NCBI GenBank assembly: GCA_009599575.1
Contig: VWND01000076.1
Location: forward strand, 1-64,000
Length of the DNA stretch: 64,000 nucleotides
Source: Blumeriella jaapii
Lineage: Eukaryota > Ascomycota > Leotiomycetes > Helotiales > Drepanopezizaceae
Direction of reading: 5' to 3'
Under the pieces are notes generated by a model. That model was not told the DNA's origin and did not search any database. It saw only the letters and a program-made list of their open reading frames with translations. This document shows, piece after piece, positions 33,274-44,650 of the stretch. A program made the position numbers and the translations under genes. The number at the start of each line of letters is the position of its first letter. Within the stretch, counting starts at the first letter, position 1.

Positions 33274-34914
33274 AGTGGGCGTCAAAAGACCAGGAGCAGC
33301 TTTCTTTGGGTGTAAACTAGCAAGGGTGGAGTGTACAATTCGGGATGTGGACTAATCAGATGGGAGGTGAAGAGAATCAGAGGATTGTCCTTGGGAAAAT
33401 TTTTACTGAAATCTCGCCAGTTCTTCACGTGACGAAACATGGGTGATGCCGGGGATAGATACGCACGAAGTAATATGTAAGTTTGTGTGTTTTTGTTCTG
33501 CATTCTCAAAACTCAGCGATCAAACTGCGTGTCAAGAGGTCAGTTATAAAGTGCGTTGTTACCAACCGGCAGATGCAGTATCTCGTTGAGAGAGGTTGAC
33601 GAGTAATCGCCCAAGCATTTCGCATTCTAACATCGCCAACAAGTATTGCCCTTTCACACCATCTCATCTTGAGAGAGCCCTTGAGGAGTCACGACAAGGT
33701 CAGTCATTTCCTGCGAGTCCGAGTCTCCCGTTTTCAATGTAGTGTTTTCAATGTAGTGAGATCCGGGCACATGTAAGTCGTTCCCAAGCGGAGAAGAGAA
33801 TTGCCTTGGACCACGTCCAAAGAAGGGCTTACTCCCCAGCAACGGTGTAGTATAGGTACATTAAGTGTACTGTAAGATCCCAAGACGCGAAGGTGGCTCG
33901 AATTGCCGGTGGAGGTGGTGAACTGCGGTTATCCTTCCGACTCCCAGAGAGCGTTCAAAAAGTCACTGGCCAAGTAGGGAGGACACTGCGGGAAAAGCTT
34001 TCCTCATGCCGGTTGATGGATCTGGCAACCCCTCACGAAGCAGACAAGGTACAGTAAGTGCTATTTTCCTCCGAGATGCCATGGCCCTGCATGGTGGGAC
34101 AGACGACTCTTTACATCGTATTCTCGCAAAAGTTGCCGATCCACATCGCGACGGTTTCTAAGTAGCAATTTTCTCTTTGGGGTTTCCCGTCTGTCCAGTG
34201 GAGCCCAGTTCGGGCCCAGCCCGATCTTTGCAGCGGTAAGTCCGTTGGAACCGTACGTCGCACAAGATCTATGCCAGCTAATCATCTATCAAGCCTCGTG
34301 CATTTCTTGCATCGACCTGTCTGTTGTGCTCTCTACCTGCAAATGACCAGATCGAGGCACCCAGCCTCAGGTTGCCTCGGAACGCGCGCGTGCATCGAAT
34401 GCGATGTCGCTTGATCAGCAGCTTTATAGCATCGTGTCCGGCAAATCCGCCAACTGGCTACGACGGTACACGTCGTGCGATTGCCTTTCCGGCGGTGGCG
34501 CTCACCCACCTCTTTCTCGCGCTCTTTTCTTCTCCGCCACGTCGCCGAAGTCAGGACCCCAGAATCCGGCTGAACAGGACAGTGGGCGCACCGAGCACGA
34601 ATCTGGAGGTCGAGGAAGAGGTACCGTCACGGCAGGACTGCCCTGACCGACCCAACAGACGCTGTCCCCTCTGCCCTCGATCACATCCCATGCTGTCGTG
34701 CCATCACGTCCCGTACACGCCTACCGACGGTACCGGCGCATCCCCGCGTTTGTACGACGACCAGCACGCCCGTCAACCCAATCATCTGGGAAGGCGCCGG
34801 TGTACGGGCCTCGAGGGCGCGGCATCGAGCGAAGGTCCTGGTACTGTGCGGACGCTTGCCTCGATCTGAAGATTTGCATTGTTGGGACGAGACGAGGGGA
34901 GCGGGGCACTCCTG

Positions 34915-34987
34915 TGCTGTGCTGTGTTGTGCTGTGTCGTGTCGTGTCGTGTCGCGTCGTGTTGTGTTGTGTTGTGTTGTGTTGTGT
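34915..34987. repeat. TGTTG/TGTCG pentanucleotide array
   Basis: Perfect 5-base periodicity with variants CTGTG, TCGTG and TTGTG in successive blocks (GTGCTGTG, then GTCGTGTCGTG, then GTTGTGTTGTG). On the other strand ACAAC/ACGAC. Confidence 0.85.
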
Positions 34988-35168
34988 CAATGTGTGGCTT
35001 GCTTTTCATTTCGGTTCCCAGTAGATGGGACGGCAATATCGATCTCTCATGTGGTCTGCCGGGTTGGAGGAGGACGGACGGACAGCACGCGCGTCTCCAT
35101 CTGATGTCGCCCTTTTTCTCAGGGCGATTCTGGAGGGTGGCTGTGAGTGCCGTTTCACTGACATCTTT

Positions 35169-35650
35169 GATGTCGCACTTACAGTACAGTACAGTACTGT
35201 ACTGTACATACAGCACCTTACCCACAGATAGACGAGAGCGAGTGCGAGTGCTCGTGCTGCCGGTTCCACGATTCCCGGACGGTGTGTCTCTATCCCGATT
35301 TCCCCATCACTTCGCGTCACGTGAGAGATGTCTAGGAGCCCTCACCTAAGCGAAATGGCACGTGTCTACTGGCTACTTTACAGACTCTACTGTGCAGTAA
35401 CTACGTACAGTAACTATCTACCTAGGTACGTACAGTATCTACACACAGTATCTACAGCACACACAGTATCTAGACACAGTATCTAGACACAGTATCTACA
35501 CCGAATCAAAATACAGTATCTACAAACCATATCTACAAACAATATCTATATGTACTGTAAAGTACTTACAGTATCTACAGTACAGCACGTACACTCTCCA
35601 CAGTACAGCACAGTACAGCACAGTACAGCACTAGTCTCCCAGGCTCGGCG
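35169..35650. repeat. TACTGTAC palindromes and CAGTATCTACA interspersed array
   Basis: 35180-35215 is an almost perfect inverted repeat ACAGTACAGTACAGTACTGT. 35395-35600 carries at least eight copies of CAGTATCTA(C/G)A with variable spacers, closing with CAGCACAGTACAGCACAGTA repeats. Non-coding. Confidence 0.8.
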
Positions 35651-35730
35651 CTCGGAACTTTCCATCCCGGCCGACTAGAGACTAACAGTACAGCATGACA
35701 GTAACCGTACGTACACATCCCTCCCTCCCT

Positions 35731-35880
35731 CCCTCCCTCCTACACCATCCACCACCACCACCACCACCACCACCACCACCACCATCACCACCACCATCAT
35801 CATGCTCTCCCCCTCGCGCCGCCTGCTCGTGCACCACCACACCACCATCAACAACACCACCACCACCACCACCACATCAC
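35731..35880. repeat. (CCA/CAC)n triplet tracts
   Basis: Two CCACCA tracts (about 35744-35795 and 35836-35880) separated by unique sequence. A third (CCA)n lies at 36781-36811. Confidence 0.85.
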
Positions 35881-36400
35881 CACACCTCTCACCCCCCCCC
35901 GAACTTGTTCGAATTCGAATACCGCCCCAACGCCCCGTCGCCGCGACGTCCCCAGCCCCCAGCCCCCCGGCCAGCTGCCGCTGCGCAGGATCTTGGCTGC
36001 AGGCGCCACCGACGCCATTTGCCATTTGCCATTTGCCAATTGCCCGTGGCCATCTGCCACCACCTCCTCCTCCTCTGCCTCCCTCTCTCCCTCCCTCCCT
36101 TGCTGGGCTGGGCTGGGCTGGGCCCACAGCCGCTCCGTGGGAGTGAAAAGGGGAGGGGGGCGCCGGTCGGGGCGTCGTTGTTCCGCGCCGCGGATGGTGG
36201 GTGTCGCCATCGTACATGAGCGGCGCAGGCCAAGGCTGGCAGGGTCCGCCCCGACGCGACACCACACAGGCCACCCACATCATCATCATCATCATCGTCA
36301 TCATCATCCAAGCCCCCCCCGTCGACGAGAGCCTCTCTGTAGCTTTGAAGAGCCTCCAGGCATGACTCGTGTTGAAAGAAACGGAAGAAGGAAAAAATTG

Positions 36401-36403
36401 AAG

Positions 36404-36432
<29 letters not shown>
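36401..36432. repeat. Poly-A tract
   Basis: About 29 A in a purine-rich stretch. No retroelement reading frame or target duplication is visible next to it. Confidence 0.85.
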
Positions 36433-36434
<2 letters not shown>

Positions 36435-37085
36435 AAAACAAGAAGCAGAAGAGAAAGGAGTCAGGGGAAAGTCAAGTTTCGAGGTTAAAGAGAAGAAAAA
36501 AGGCAGTAAAAAAAGGAGACAGAGGATAATCAAGTTTCGAGGTAAAAGAGGCTGTTTTCCACTCTACTGATTCTAACATTATCTTAGTCGTAACGAGCGT
36601 GCCATAGCCGTCTCGAGGTCCTCAGGGTATATCTAACGAGGGTGGAAACATGCAAGCGCAACTGCCATATTGTACATACACACACGTCCGCTCCTCGCCA
36701 CCATGGCGGTATGCGTGCCCAACCTTCAACGCCGTTGCCAAAAATCAGACACTCGTGTGCCGTGCATCCCAGTTCCCAGACCACCACCACCACCACCACC
36801 ACCACCACAGATTAGGATCGTTTCGTTCAGCGAACGTTTCGTTCAGCGAAAGTATTAGAAGAGAACATAGTCGTCTAGGAGCGCAGCAGGCAAACCAAAC
36901 AGGCCCGGTCCGGATTCGTAGACGGGGCTCCTGCACGCGGGATATCAACGCCGAGGCATATCGCATACAGTAAAACATCAGAGGTACAACGCCAACCAAC
37001 GCATCCAACCAGGTGTGGGTGCGTGCAAACGGCCACGTGCCACGGATATATAAACAAGAGGGGGAAGGTGGTGGTACAGCGGCAT

Positions 37086-38337
37086 CTAGTCGTCGGAATG
37101 ATGGTCTTCGGACCCAGCGTCGGATCGCGTCTCGCCCTTGTGCACCTTGCGGTGTCGGCGCAAATTGGATACCACGGAGAAATGTCTGCCACATCCTTCG
37201 ACTTCACAGCAGAATGCTAGTCCGGGTCAGCAAGGGTCGGCCAGCGTGACGAACATCTCCTCAGGACTTACGCTTCTCGCCCGTGTGGCTGTACATGTGC
37301 GTTTGTAGCGAGCTCGGGCGCGTGAATCGCTTGTCGCAGACCTTGCACTTGTGCTTCTTCTGCGTGCTCGACGACACCTTCGAGCTGAACTGCCCCATCA
37401 TCGAAGCCGGCGCAGGGGGCATGCCGCCGCTGAGCAGCCCCGACGGTCTCGGGAGCGTCCGCGACGAGACCGACTCGATGTCGGAGCCGGCATTCGAGTA
37501 ATCGCTGACGGACGAGTCCACCGAGCCGCTGCCAAAATATGGCTGGTAGTTGCTGGAGGAAGAGATGGAGGAATTGTTCGAATGTCCGGTCGGGAATCCG
37601 TAGGCATCACCTGATCCCCGCACGCGGCCGGCGTGTGCTTCGTACAGGTTTCGAGGCGTGGCTTGACTCATCGCAATCATGCCTCTGCTGGCATCGATGG
37701 CATCGCCAAAGCTCCGAGGCGAATCGTTCGGGTGGGCTCGGTGGCCGAAATCGATGAGCGATTGCTGGCGGTGAGGACGCTGCGCGTGCTCCAACGGATC
37801 GAGAAAGGAATGCGACGAGACCGAGGGTTGGGAGAGCCGTCTGGAGTCCTGTGGAACGGTATACGTGGACCGGACGGGCGCCGGCGCGTACCCCATCGCT
37901 TCGTACGGAGACGGGACCGGCGCATAGGCGTTGTGAGACGGTGAAGGCGCATTCGAGTAGGACGGTTGGTTCTCCCCATATCCGGCAGACACGGCGCGTG
38001 AGGGACTCAAGAGATCTTGAGGCATGGTGAGCAAATCCTGTCCGCCATAGACGTCCGTCGAGAGAGGGCTACCTGTTGATGATGCGCTGATGGGGACGCT
38101 GGCATACGATCCCAGAGACGCGTTGCTGCTCAAGCGGGGAGCATGCTGTTGCGGCGGCTCGTGCTTGATCTCGAGCCCCAGGCTGGGGTGGATGTGGTTC
38201 GACGGGGCGTACAGATTTTGGTTCGGCGCGGGCGTCGACGAGGACCACGGATTCGTGAAATGGGGAGGGTGTTGGTAAGACATGTGGTCGAAGTTCATGC
38301 CGCCGAAGCGTTGTTGATTGTCGATGGTCATGGTCAT
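37086..38337 (-). CDS. C2H2 zinc-finger transcription factor (two fingers)
   Basis: Two exons: 38337-37272 and 37216-37086, with a 55-nt intron (donor GTAAGT, acceptor GACTAG). The product has 398 residues. The long N-terminal region is rich in Ser, Pro, Tyr, Asn and Gln and looks like a disordered activation or regulatory region. Two C-terminal fingers: HKCKVCDKRFTRPSSLQTHM with YSHTGEKPF (about residues 330-355), and CEVEGCGRHFSVVSNLRRH (about 358-383), ended by an acidic tail. The intron falls in the TGEKPF linker. The pair matches a fungal C2H2 factor type seen in Pezizomycotina, but I cannot name the ortholog. It acts in the nucleus by inference. It is the only gene in about 14 kb, with 9 kb of gene-free DNA upstream. 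Confidence 0.88.
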
Positions 38338-39449
38338 GCTGGAAGCTGAGCGGAGCTGAGCTGAGCGGAGCGGAGCGTGTCAATCGACGGCGGAGAGCGA
38401 GTCGGATCGGTGTTCAAGCGTCAGCAGCCGTGTGGATGAACCAGGTTGCAAGGGCCCCAAGAAGATCTGTTATCGTCCGGCCCCAAATGGCTTTTTTTTC
38501 TTTCCCTCTCTCTCTGTCTTTTTTTTTTTCTTTGGTCTCGGAGACAGGAAGATGGAGAGACGATCAACCTGGAGTTGAGGGGTGGGATCAGCGTTCTTTA
38601 TGGGCTTGGGAACTGCAAGCACCGATGAGACGGATTCCGGGTGTCTGGTTGGTCTGAATGGGGACCGTTCGTTAGTGCTGGGGAGGGGGGAGGGAGGGAG
38701 GGCGAAAGCGATGGTTTGTCTTCGTCTGAAGTGTCTGGGATGATAGGGTTTTTGGTGTTCGTCAGTGGGGCGGGTGACAGGGCGTCCAACTTTCTTCAGA
38801 AAGGATCGGCCGAGGGCAGTTTTTCTCTCTCTCTTCTCTCTGTCTCTCTCCCTCTGACGTTCCCTCTGACGTTCTCTCTCTCTCTCTCTCTCGTTCGAAG
38901 GCACACAGGCTAAGAGCGAAGCTCGGTCGATGAGATCGATGGCCGTGGGGTGTTGGAGGTGGTTGAAGCGTTCGGCAGTCGGGGTGGACTACTGGCGGGC
39001 CGGTGGCCGGGGATGAGAATGAATGGATCGAGAGCAGGACCAGAGAAGAAGAGGTAAGGAGCAGATTTGAGTATGGAACGAATAGTGTGGAGAGGATTTG
39101 ATTCGCCCAGGTCGACAGGGCTTGCGTGTAGGGATCGACGACGACGGGAGAGGATCAGAGGGCGCGAGCGTTTGGAAATCTGCGCCGGGGGGGGGGGGGA
39201 GTGGTCGGGGGGGGGGTTAAAGTTGAGTGAGTCGTGTCGAACAGCGTCGTCGTATGTATGTAGGATGTAGACTAGGAGGAACAAGGAGTCTGGAGAAGGC
39301 GTCGCCTAGCTAGTGAAGATCAATCTTCCGATGACGGTCTTGGTCTTGGAGATGGTTTGTTTTTGCTTCGTAGGTGGTATGGCTTATATTGGCTGGCGTC
39401 GAGGACCGTGATGGAACTGATACATGGCCGATCTAGTATGGATGGGTGG

Positions 39450-39558
39450 TGATGTCAAGTCGTGGAGGAGGGGAGGGAGAGGAGGGAGAGGAGGGAGAGG
39501 AGGAGGAGGAGGAAGAGCCAGGGAGGGGGAGGGAGGGAGAGAGAGAGCGAGAGAGCGC

Positions 39559-39615
<57 letters not shown>

Positions 39616-39800
39616 GACTAGGAAGCAGCAGGGACTAGGGACTAGGGACTAGGGAGCAAGGACATGGACATGGACATGGACCAGGACCAGGACAGGGGCA
39701 GGGGCGGAACAGGGGCAGGTCACCCAGCCAAGAGGCAGAAGAGCCAGAGCCAGAGCCAGAGACAGAGACAGAGACAGAGACAGAGACAGAGCAAGAGAGC
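39450..39800. repeat. GGA/GA tracts and hexamer arrays
   Basis: GGGAGAGGA repeats (39465-39510) pass into (GA)n (39538-39612), then GGGACTA, GGACAT, GGACCA and GAGACA/GAGCCA hexamer runs up to 39790, and GTAGGCGT copies. A series of successive 6-7-mer arrays. Confidence 0.85.
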
Positions 39801-40440
39801 TGTAGGCGTGTAGGCGTGTAGGCGTGCATGGGCAGGCAAAGCTAGAAGGGCTCTGCCTCTAGAGCCTACTTACTGTATGTACACATACCGCTAGATGCGG
39901 CGAGATGCTAGACGGCGACTCGACCGTCCTGCCCTGGACCGGCCGGAGATGCGAGGCCTCTCCCGCACCGCACCGCACCGCACCGCACCCTCCTTATTTC
40001 CGCCTGCGAGCGAGCTACGGTCTGTACGGTCTGTACAGCACTGGATGTACCGTACCGTACCGTACTGTGTGTGTACTGTGTACTGTATACTGTATGTACG
40101 ATGTTAAGCGTGTGCTCAGCGACCCAACCCAACCCAAGCTACTCGTGGCACCACCCGAGCCAGGGGGCGTCACCCGCGCGCGCGCAAGTATCCTTCCCGG
40201 GCCTAGCGGCTTCAGGTGCGAGGAGGGAGGAATGTGCCAAGCACAACAAGACGGATGTCGAGGACGTAGAAATTGGAATTGGTTGTGGTGGATGGGGGGG
40301 GGGTGTGTGTGTGGCGGCGGCGGCTGCTGCTGCTGCTGCTACTGATATTACTGCGAGTGATACTACTGCGACTCATACGACTGCGACTGATACTCGACTC
40401 TCACGCGCGGCGACGCGACAACGGGGGAAAGGGATCTGGT

Positions 40441-40640
40441 CATGTAGGAGAAGAAGGAGATGGAGAAAGAGAAAAAGAAAAAAAGAAGATGGAGAAAGAG
40501 AAGAAGAAAGATGGAGAAAAAAAAGAAGAAATACGTTGGGGAAAAAGAAAAACAAGAAGATGAATAAAAAGAAATAGGTTGGAGAAAAAAAAAGTTGTGG
40601 GGGAAAAAGAAAAGAAAGATGGAGAAAAAGAAAAGGTGAG
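40441..40640. repeat. GAAGAAAGATGGAGAAAA purine block
   Basis: 200 bases almost purely of purines on the plus strand, with recurrent GATGGAGAAA units. Potential triplex or nucleosome-poor DNA; non-coding. Confidence 0.75.
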
Positions 40641-41279
40641 AGGCAGAGACCAGATGGCGTGGGGCGGGAGACGTGATGGGTAGACGTGATGGCCGTGTAG
40701 GACTCTCCACACGCATTTACACCCAGCGAGGTGGGAGATGGTATGGTACAGTATGTATGTACTGTAGGTACTGTACAGTACTGTGTAGACGGTACTGTGT
40801 AGACGGTAGTAAATAGACTGACTGTACTAAATAGACTGTACTATATAGACTGACTGTACTATATAGCCCGCATTATGTAGCCCGCACTATATAGACCGTA
40901 CTATATAGACTGCACCACAAGTACAGGTCTGTGTACACCTCGCACTAAAATACATAACAAATCCCTTCTTCCTCCCCCAGACCCTCGCCCCCAGACCCTC
41001 GCCCCCAGCTCCGGCCCCTACGCCAAACCAACGACGACAAATCACGATGCCGGCCGGTCCTGGATGTCGCCACGACATGCTTAGTACAGGATGACTGATG
41101 CGACTACTACTGTGCTCAGGGACTACGGTCTTCTGTGAGGAAGTCGGTTATCGTAACGTAAGAGGCGCACTGGTTGCTGCTGCTGACGGGGGCAGGGAAG
41201 CAAGCAGCAAGCAACAAGCAGCAAGCAACAAGCCAGCAAGCAAGCAAGCAAGCAATTCATCTATTATTTACTTCTTATA

Positions 41280-41480
41280 AGCAGTATATATGTACCGTAA
41301 TATATACAGTATTGTATATACAGCATAGTACAGTACCGTATATCGTGGTATCTGCATAGTATATACACATCAATCACTCACTCAATTCTCATGAGCAGTT
41401 CAGTATATAACGTAATTTGTACAGTACTGAATGTACAGTATAGTACAGTGCAGTACCGTAATATGTATATACAATACCGT
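41280..41480. repeat. GTACAGTA/TATATAC palindrome cluster
   Basis: Two near-copies, about 41283-41372 and 41396-41505, each with a CAGTATATA..GTA, ACAGTATAGTACAGTACCGTA, then GTGGTATCTGCA..GTATATACAC. This suggests a diverged duplication of about 110 bases. Confidence 0.6.
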
Positions 41481-42470
41481 ATGCAATGGTATCTGCACAG
41501 TATATACACACCGTACTAACAGCGACACGCTTACCCGTCCAGTTGCATCTCTTGAAAAGCAAAGATCGTCTTTCGACCTCCGCCGTATATCTGTCTGTCT
41601 GTACATACATACAATACAAGTAAAGTAGTACATACATACATACATACTAAAATACCGCACCGCACCGCACCACACCGCACTAGATCTCATTCATCCTCCT
41701 CCTCCCCTTTCCCACCCCCGAAGTGAAGGTGCACCACCACACGCCCGTCCGGTACTTACTTACTTACTGTACTTACAGTACTGTACTATACCTGCAGTAT
41801 CGTGGGTGATTCCATATACTGTACTATAGAACCCAGCCTTCCTCCTCCGCCATTTACCATCCACCATCCACCATCCACCCACAGCTGGCCTTGCCCATCC
41901 TTTTTTCCAGACGCATCGAGCTGAGCGTACTCCGCTTTCCCGCGACCCAAGGCCTGTACAATATACAGTGCTGTGCTGTGCTGTATGTATGTATGTACAG
42001 TATGTACAAAAAATCCCTCCCTCCCTCCGTCCCTCCGTCCCGTACCGTAGGGGACGCGCGCAGCAGCAGCAGCAGCAGCAGTCTCTAGCCCCGAGCGTGC
42101 CTGTGCGTGCACACCCTGGCCGACGGTCGACAGAGGACGACGGCCCCGGCAGATGAGCGCAGCGTCAGGAGGAGGCACGTGGCATGGCGGACGACACGGT
42201 TGGGGATGTGTCGACGAGGGGGGGGGGGGGAGGGGAGGAGGCGAGGAGGCGCTAATAATCGTGCGCACGTCAGATGTCGATACGTTTTTGTATAGTATGT
42301 GTTGTAGGTATTTACGTACAGTTTGTATGGTACGTGACCGATCTGTCGAGATCTCCCCACGTGAGCCTGGCGGGAGAGGTTGATGTGATGCCTGGATTTG
42401 TTTAATCATCTAATTATTCATTTATTTTGTGTATTTAGTTATCTATTCATATGTATTTACATACCTAGGT

Positions 42471-42655
42471 ATTTACTCATCCTTATTCATCCTTATTCAT
42501 CCTTACCTATTCATCCTTATTCATCCTTATTCATCCTTATTCATCCTTATTCATCCTTATTCATCCTTATTCATCCTTATTCATCCTTATTCATCCTTAT
42601 TCATCCTTATTCATCCTTATTCATACTTTATTCATACTTATTCATACTCATTCAC
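42471..42655. repeat. 10-bp minisatellite TCATCCTTAT
   Basis: More than a dozen head-to-tail copies, most identical, with one CCTTACCTAT variant near 42510 and degenerate TTCATACTTA/CATTCA units at the right end. Period 10 is exact through 42531-42620. Confidence 0.9.
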
Positions 42656-43683
42656 ATTCATTCATATTCATTCACACATTTATTTATCCGCTTCTCCATT
42701 TATCTATTCATCCATTTCTTCATCTATCTATTCATTCTTCCATTTGTTCATCCATCATTCCCCATCAGATATCGATCGATGCCCCATCGCTCATCGCGGA
42801 CCCGGTCACGACGTCTATACCGCACCGTAGTACCCTACGCACATCGCGCTCGGATGGGGACCTCCTCCTCGGGGTGGCGTCGGCGCGGGTCTTGCGTTTG
42901 TCTCGCGTCTCCCCGACACGACAAGTCATCCAGTCACCACAAATCATCAAGTCCGCACAAGTCACCACACGTCTCGCCCGGGGCCCGAGCAGCTCAAGCA
43001 CGCAAGTGATCCGAGTACCGTACCGTGCGGGATGTACAACACCGCGCAGGTCCCAGCTGGGTTCTCCTCGGTCGTGGCGTGGTGCCCTCCTTCACGTACA
43101 GTACAGCACAGCACAGTACGTACCGGAGCGTTCCTATACTGTGCGGTATCTACAGTACATACGTCGTGCTGTCTACTCCAGCGTCCGTTCGGCGTGTGCG
43201 TGCATGGGGCGACTCGAACAATGACGAATGGCCAGCATCCCGGCGTCAGCGGGCGCGGGGCTGGGGGAGATGGCGCTCCATCGGGTGTTGTGCGGTGCTG
43301 TCTGTGTTCGCCGACGTGCTGTCTTTCGGGACCTGGAGTCCCGATTGACTGTACATACTGTACTGTACTTGCGGTTGCCACAGCTCGGATGCGGATGCGG
43401 ACGCGACTAACACCGGGAAGGATGGCGATCCGAACGGCTGTCGTCTGTACTGTACTTACTTACAGTACTGTACAGCATACAGTATGTATGTACAGTCAGT
43501 AAGTACTGTACTGTCAGACTTCTGACCCAACGGCCCCGGATGCTCGTGGCCCAGCGTGTGACCTGACTCGAATGACGAAGTACCGGGGCAAGGGCAGAAG
43601 GTGCTACAGCAAGCTGTGTACGGTGTGTGGTTGTAGTGTATGGTTGTAGTGTATGGATTGGACTGTATGTATAATACTGTAAG

Positions 43684-43930
43684 CATTATACTGTGTTGTG
43701 TGTGTTTTGTACTGTGTGTATTGTACTGTGTGTATTGTACTGTGTGGATTGTACTGTGTGGATTGTACTGTATGGACTAAATTATATGCACTATACTGTA
43801 CGGACTGTACTGTATGTGTTATACTGTATTTATCATACTGTATGTACTGTATTACACTGTATAAATTATACTACATGCATTATACTATGTATTGTACTCT
43901 ATGTATTGTACTCTATGTACTATACTGAAG
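43684..43930. repeat. 14-bp minisatellite TTGTACTGTGTGTA and variants
   Basis: Tandem 14-mers (ATTGTACTGTGTGT) mutate gradually into TACTGTATGGAC and TACTGTATGTAT units. The array connects the minisatellite to the TACTGTAC palindrome family. Frames through it give Tyr/Cys/Val repeats and are not genes. Confidence 0.85.
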
Positions 43931-44459
43931 TACCGTACTGTAGTCAGCGACATAGTATATACATACATCCAGTACTGTAGTCAGCGATACACAGTACGAG
44001 TATATATGCACAGTACGTACATACATACATTCATAAATACATACACACAAACCAGACAGGCCAGGCCACATCCGACACACCTCCCGAGCGCTGTATTTCC
44101 CTCTCTCAACGCGCGACTTCAGCACACTACCTCTACTGTACTGTACTGTATGTACATCGTACCGTGCCGCATAGTGCTGTACATACATACATACATACTG
44201 TACGGGGAGGAAATCACGGGAAGGCTCTTTCGAACGTCTCCTCGACCCACTGCATTTGCCTTTGCTTTGCTTTGCTTTGCTCTGCTTTTCTTTTCTCTTT
44301 TCGATTTTCTTTTTTTTTTCCTGTACCCTACCACCCCCCCTCCCCCAACATGCGGTCAAGCCCTCACGCCCCCCAGCCGACGGACGTCACTCTGCGTGGC
44401 CTCCAGCAGGGCCCCAAACTGTATTTGCCGGCCTGGGGAGAGAGGGACTTTTGTCCATG

Positions 44460-44650
44460 GCACTTGTTTACTTGGTTAGTAGGTACTGTACTTGTTTACT
44501 TACTTAGTCGTTTACTTACTTAGTTGTCTACTTACTTGGTTGTTTACTTGCTTAGTTGTTTACTTACTTGGTTGTTTACTTGCTTAGTTGTTTACTTACT
44601 TAATTACTTACTGACTTACTTACCTACTTACTGGTTTACTCACTTACCGT
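44460..44650. repeat. TTTACTTACTTAGTTG array
   Basis: TACTT units with a higher-order period TTAGTTGTTTACTTACTTGGTT. About 190 bases. Confidence 0.8.

Larger units (their letters stand above)
33274..37085. other. Repeat-rich gene-free region between convergent SF3B1 and C2H2 gene
   Basis: About 3.8 kb. 33274-34300 is unique-looking sequence with no coding support and a 14-bp tandem duplication at 33730-33757. 34300-34900 has open frames (34324-34869 +) of Pro/Arg-rich shadow type. 34900-36900 is made of simple repeats: a TGTTG/TGTCG array, TACTGTAC and CAGTATCTAC families, CAC and CCA triplets, GGGCT, ATC and a poly-A. No domain is seen in any frame. Confidence 0.55.

Noticed and set aside
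32233..33285. 350-codon minus-strand frame across SF3B1
   Set aside because: Antisense shadow of the HEAT-repeat region; the plus strand is clearly coding.
35675..36533. Several 140-210-codon frames on both strands
   Set aside because: They read as poly-His, Pro, Met, Val or Lys from triplet repeats and open on both strands at once.
42398..43009. 203-codon frame (Ile/Leu/Phe/Ser-rich, membrane-like)
   Set aside because: The hydrophobic stretch comes from the 10-bp TCATCCTTAT array read in all three frames.
43693..44479. Open frames rich in Tyr, Cys and Val
   Set aside because: They are translations of the 14-bp minisatellite and palindromes, with no natural composition.
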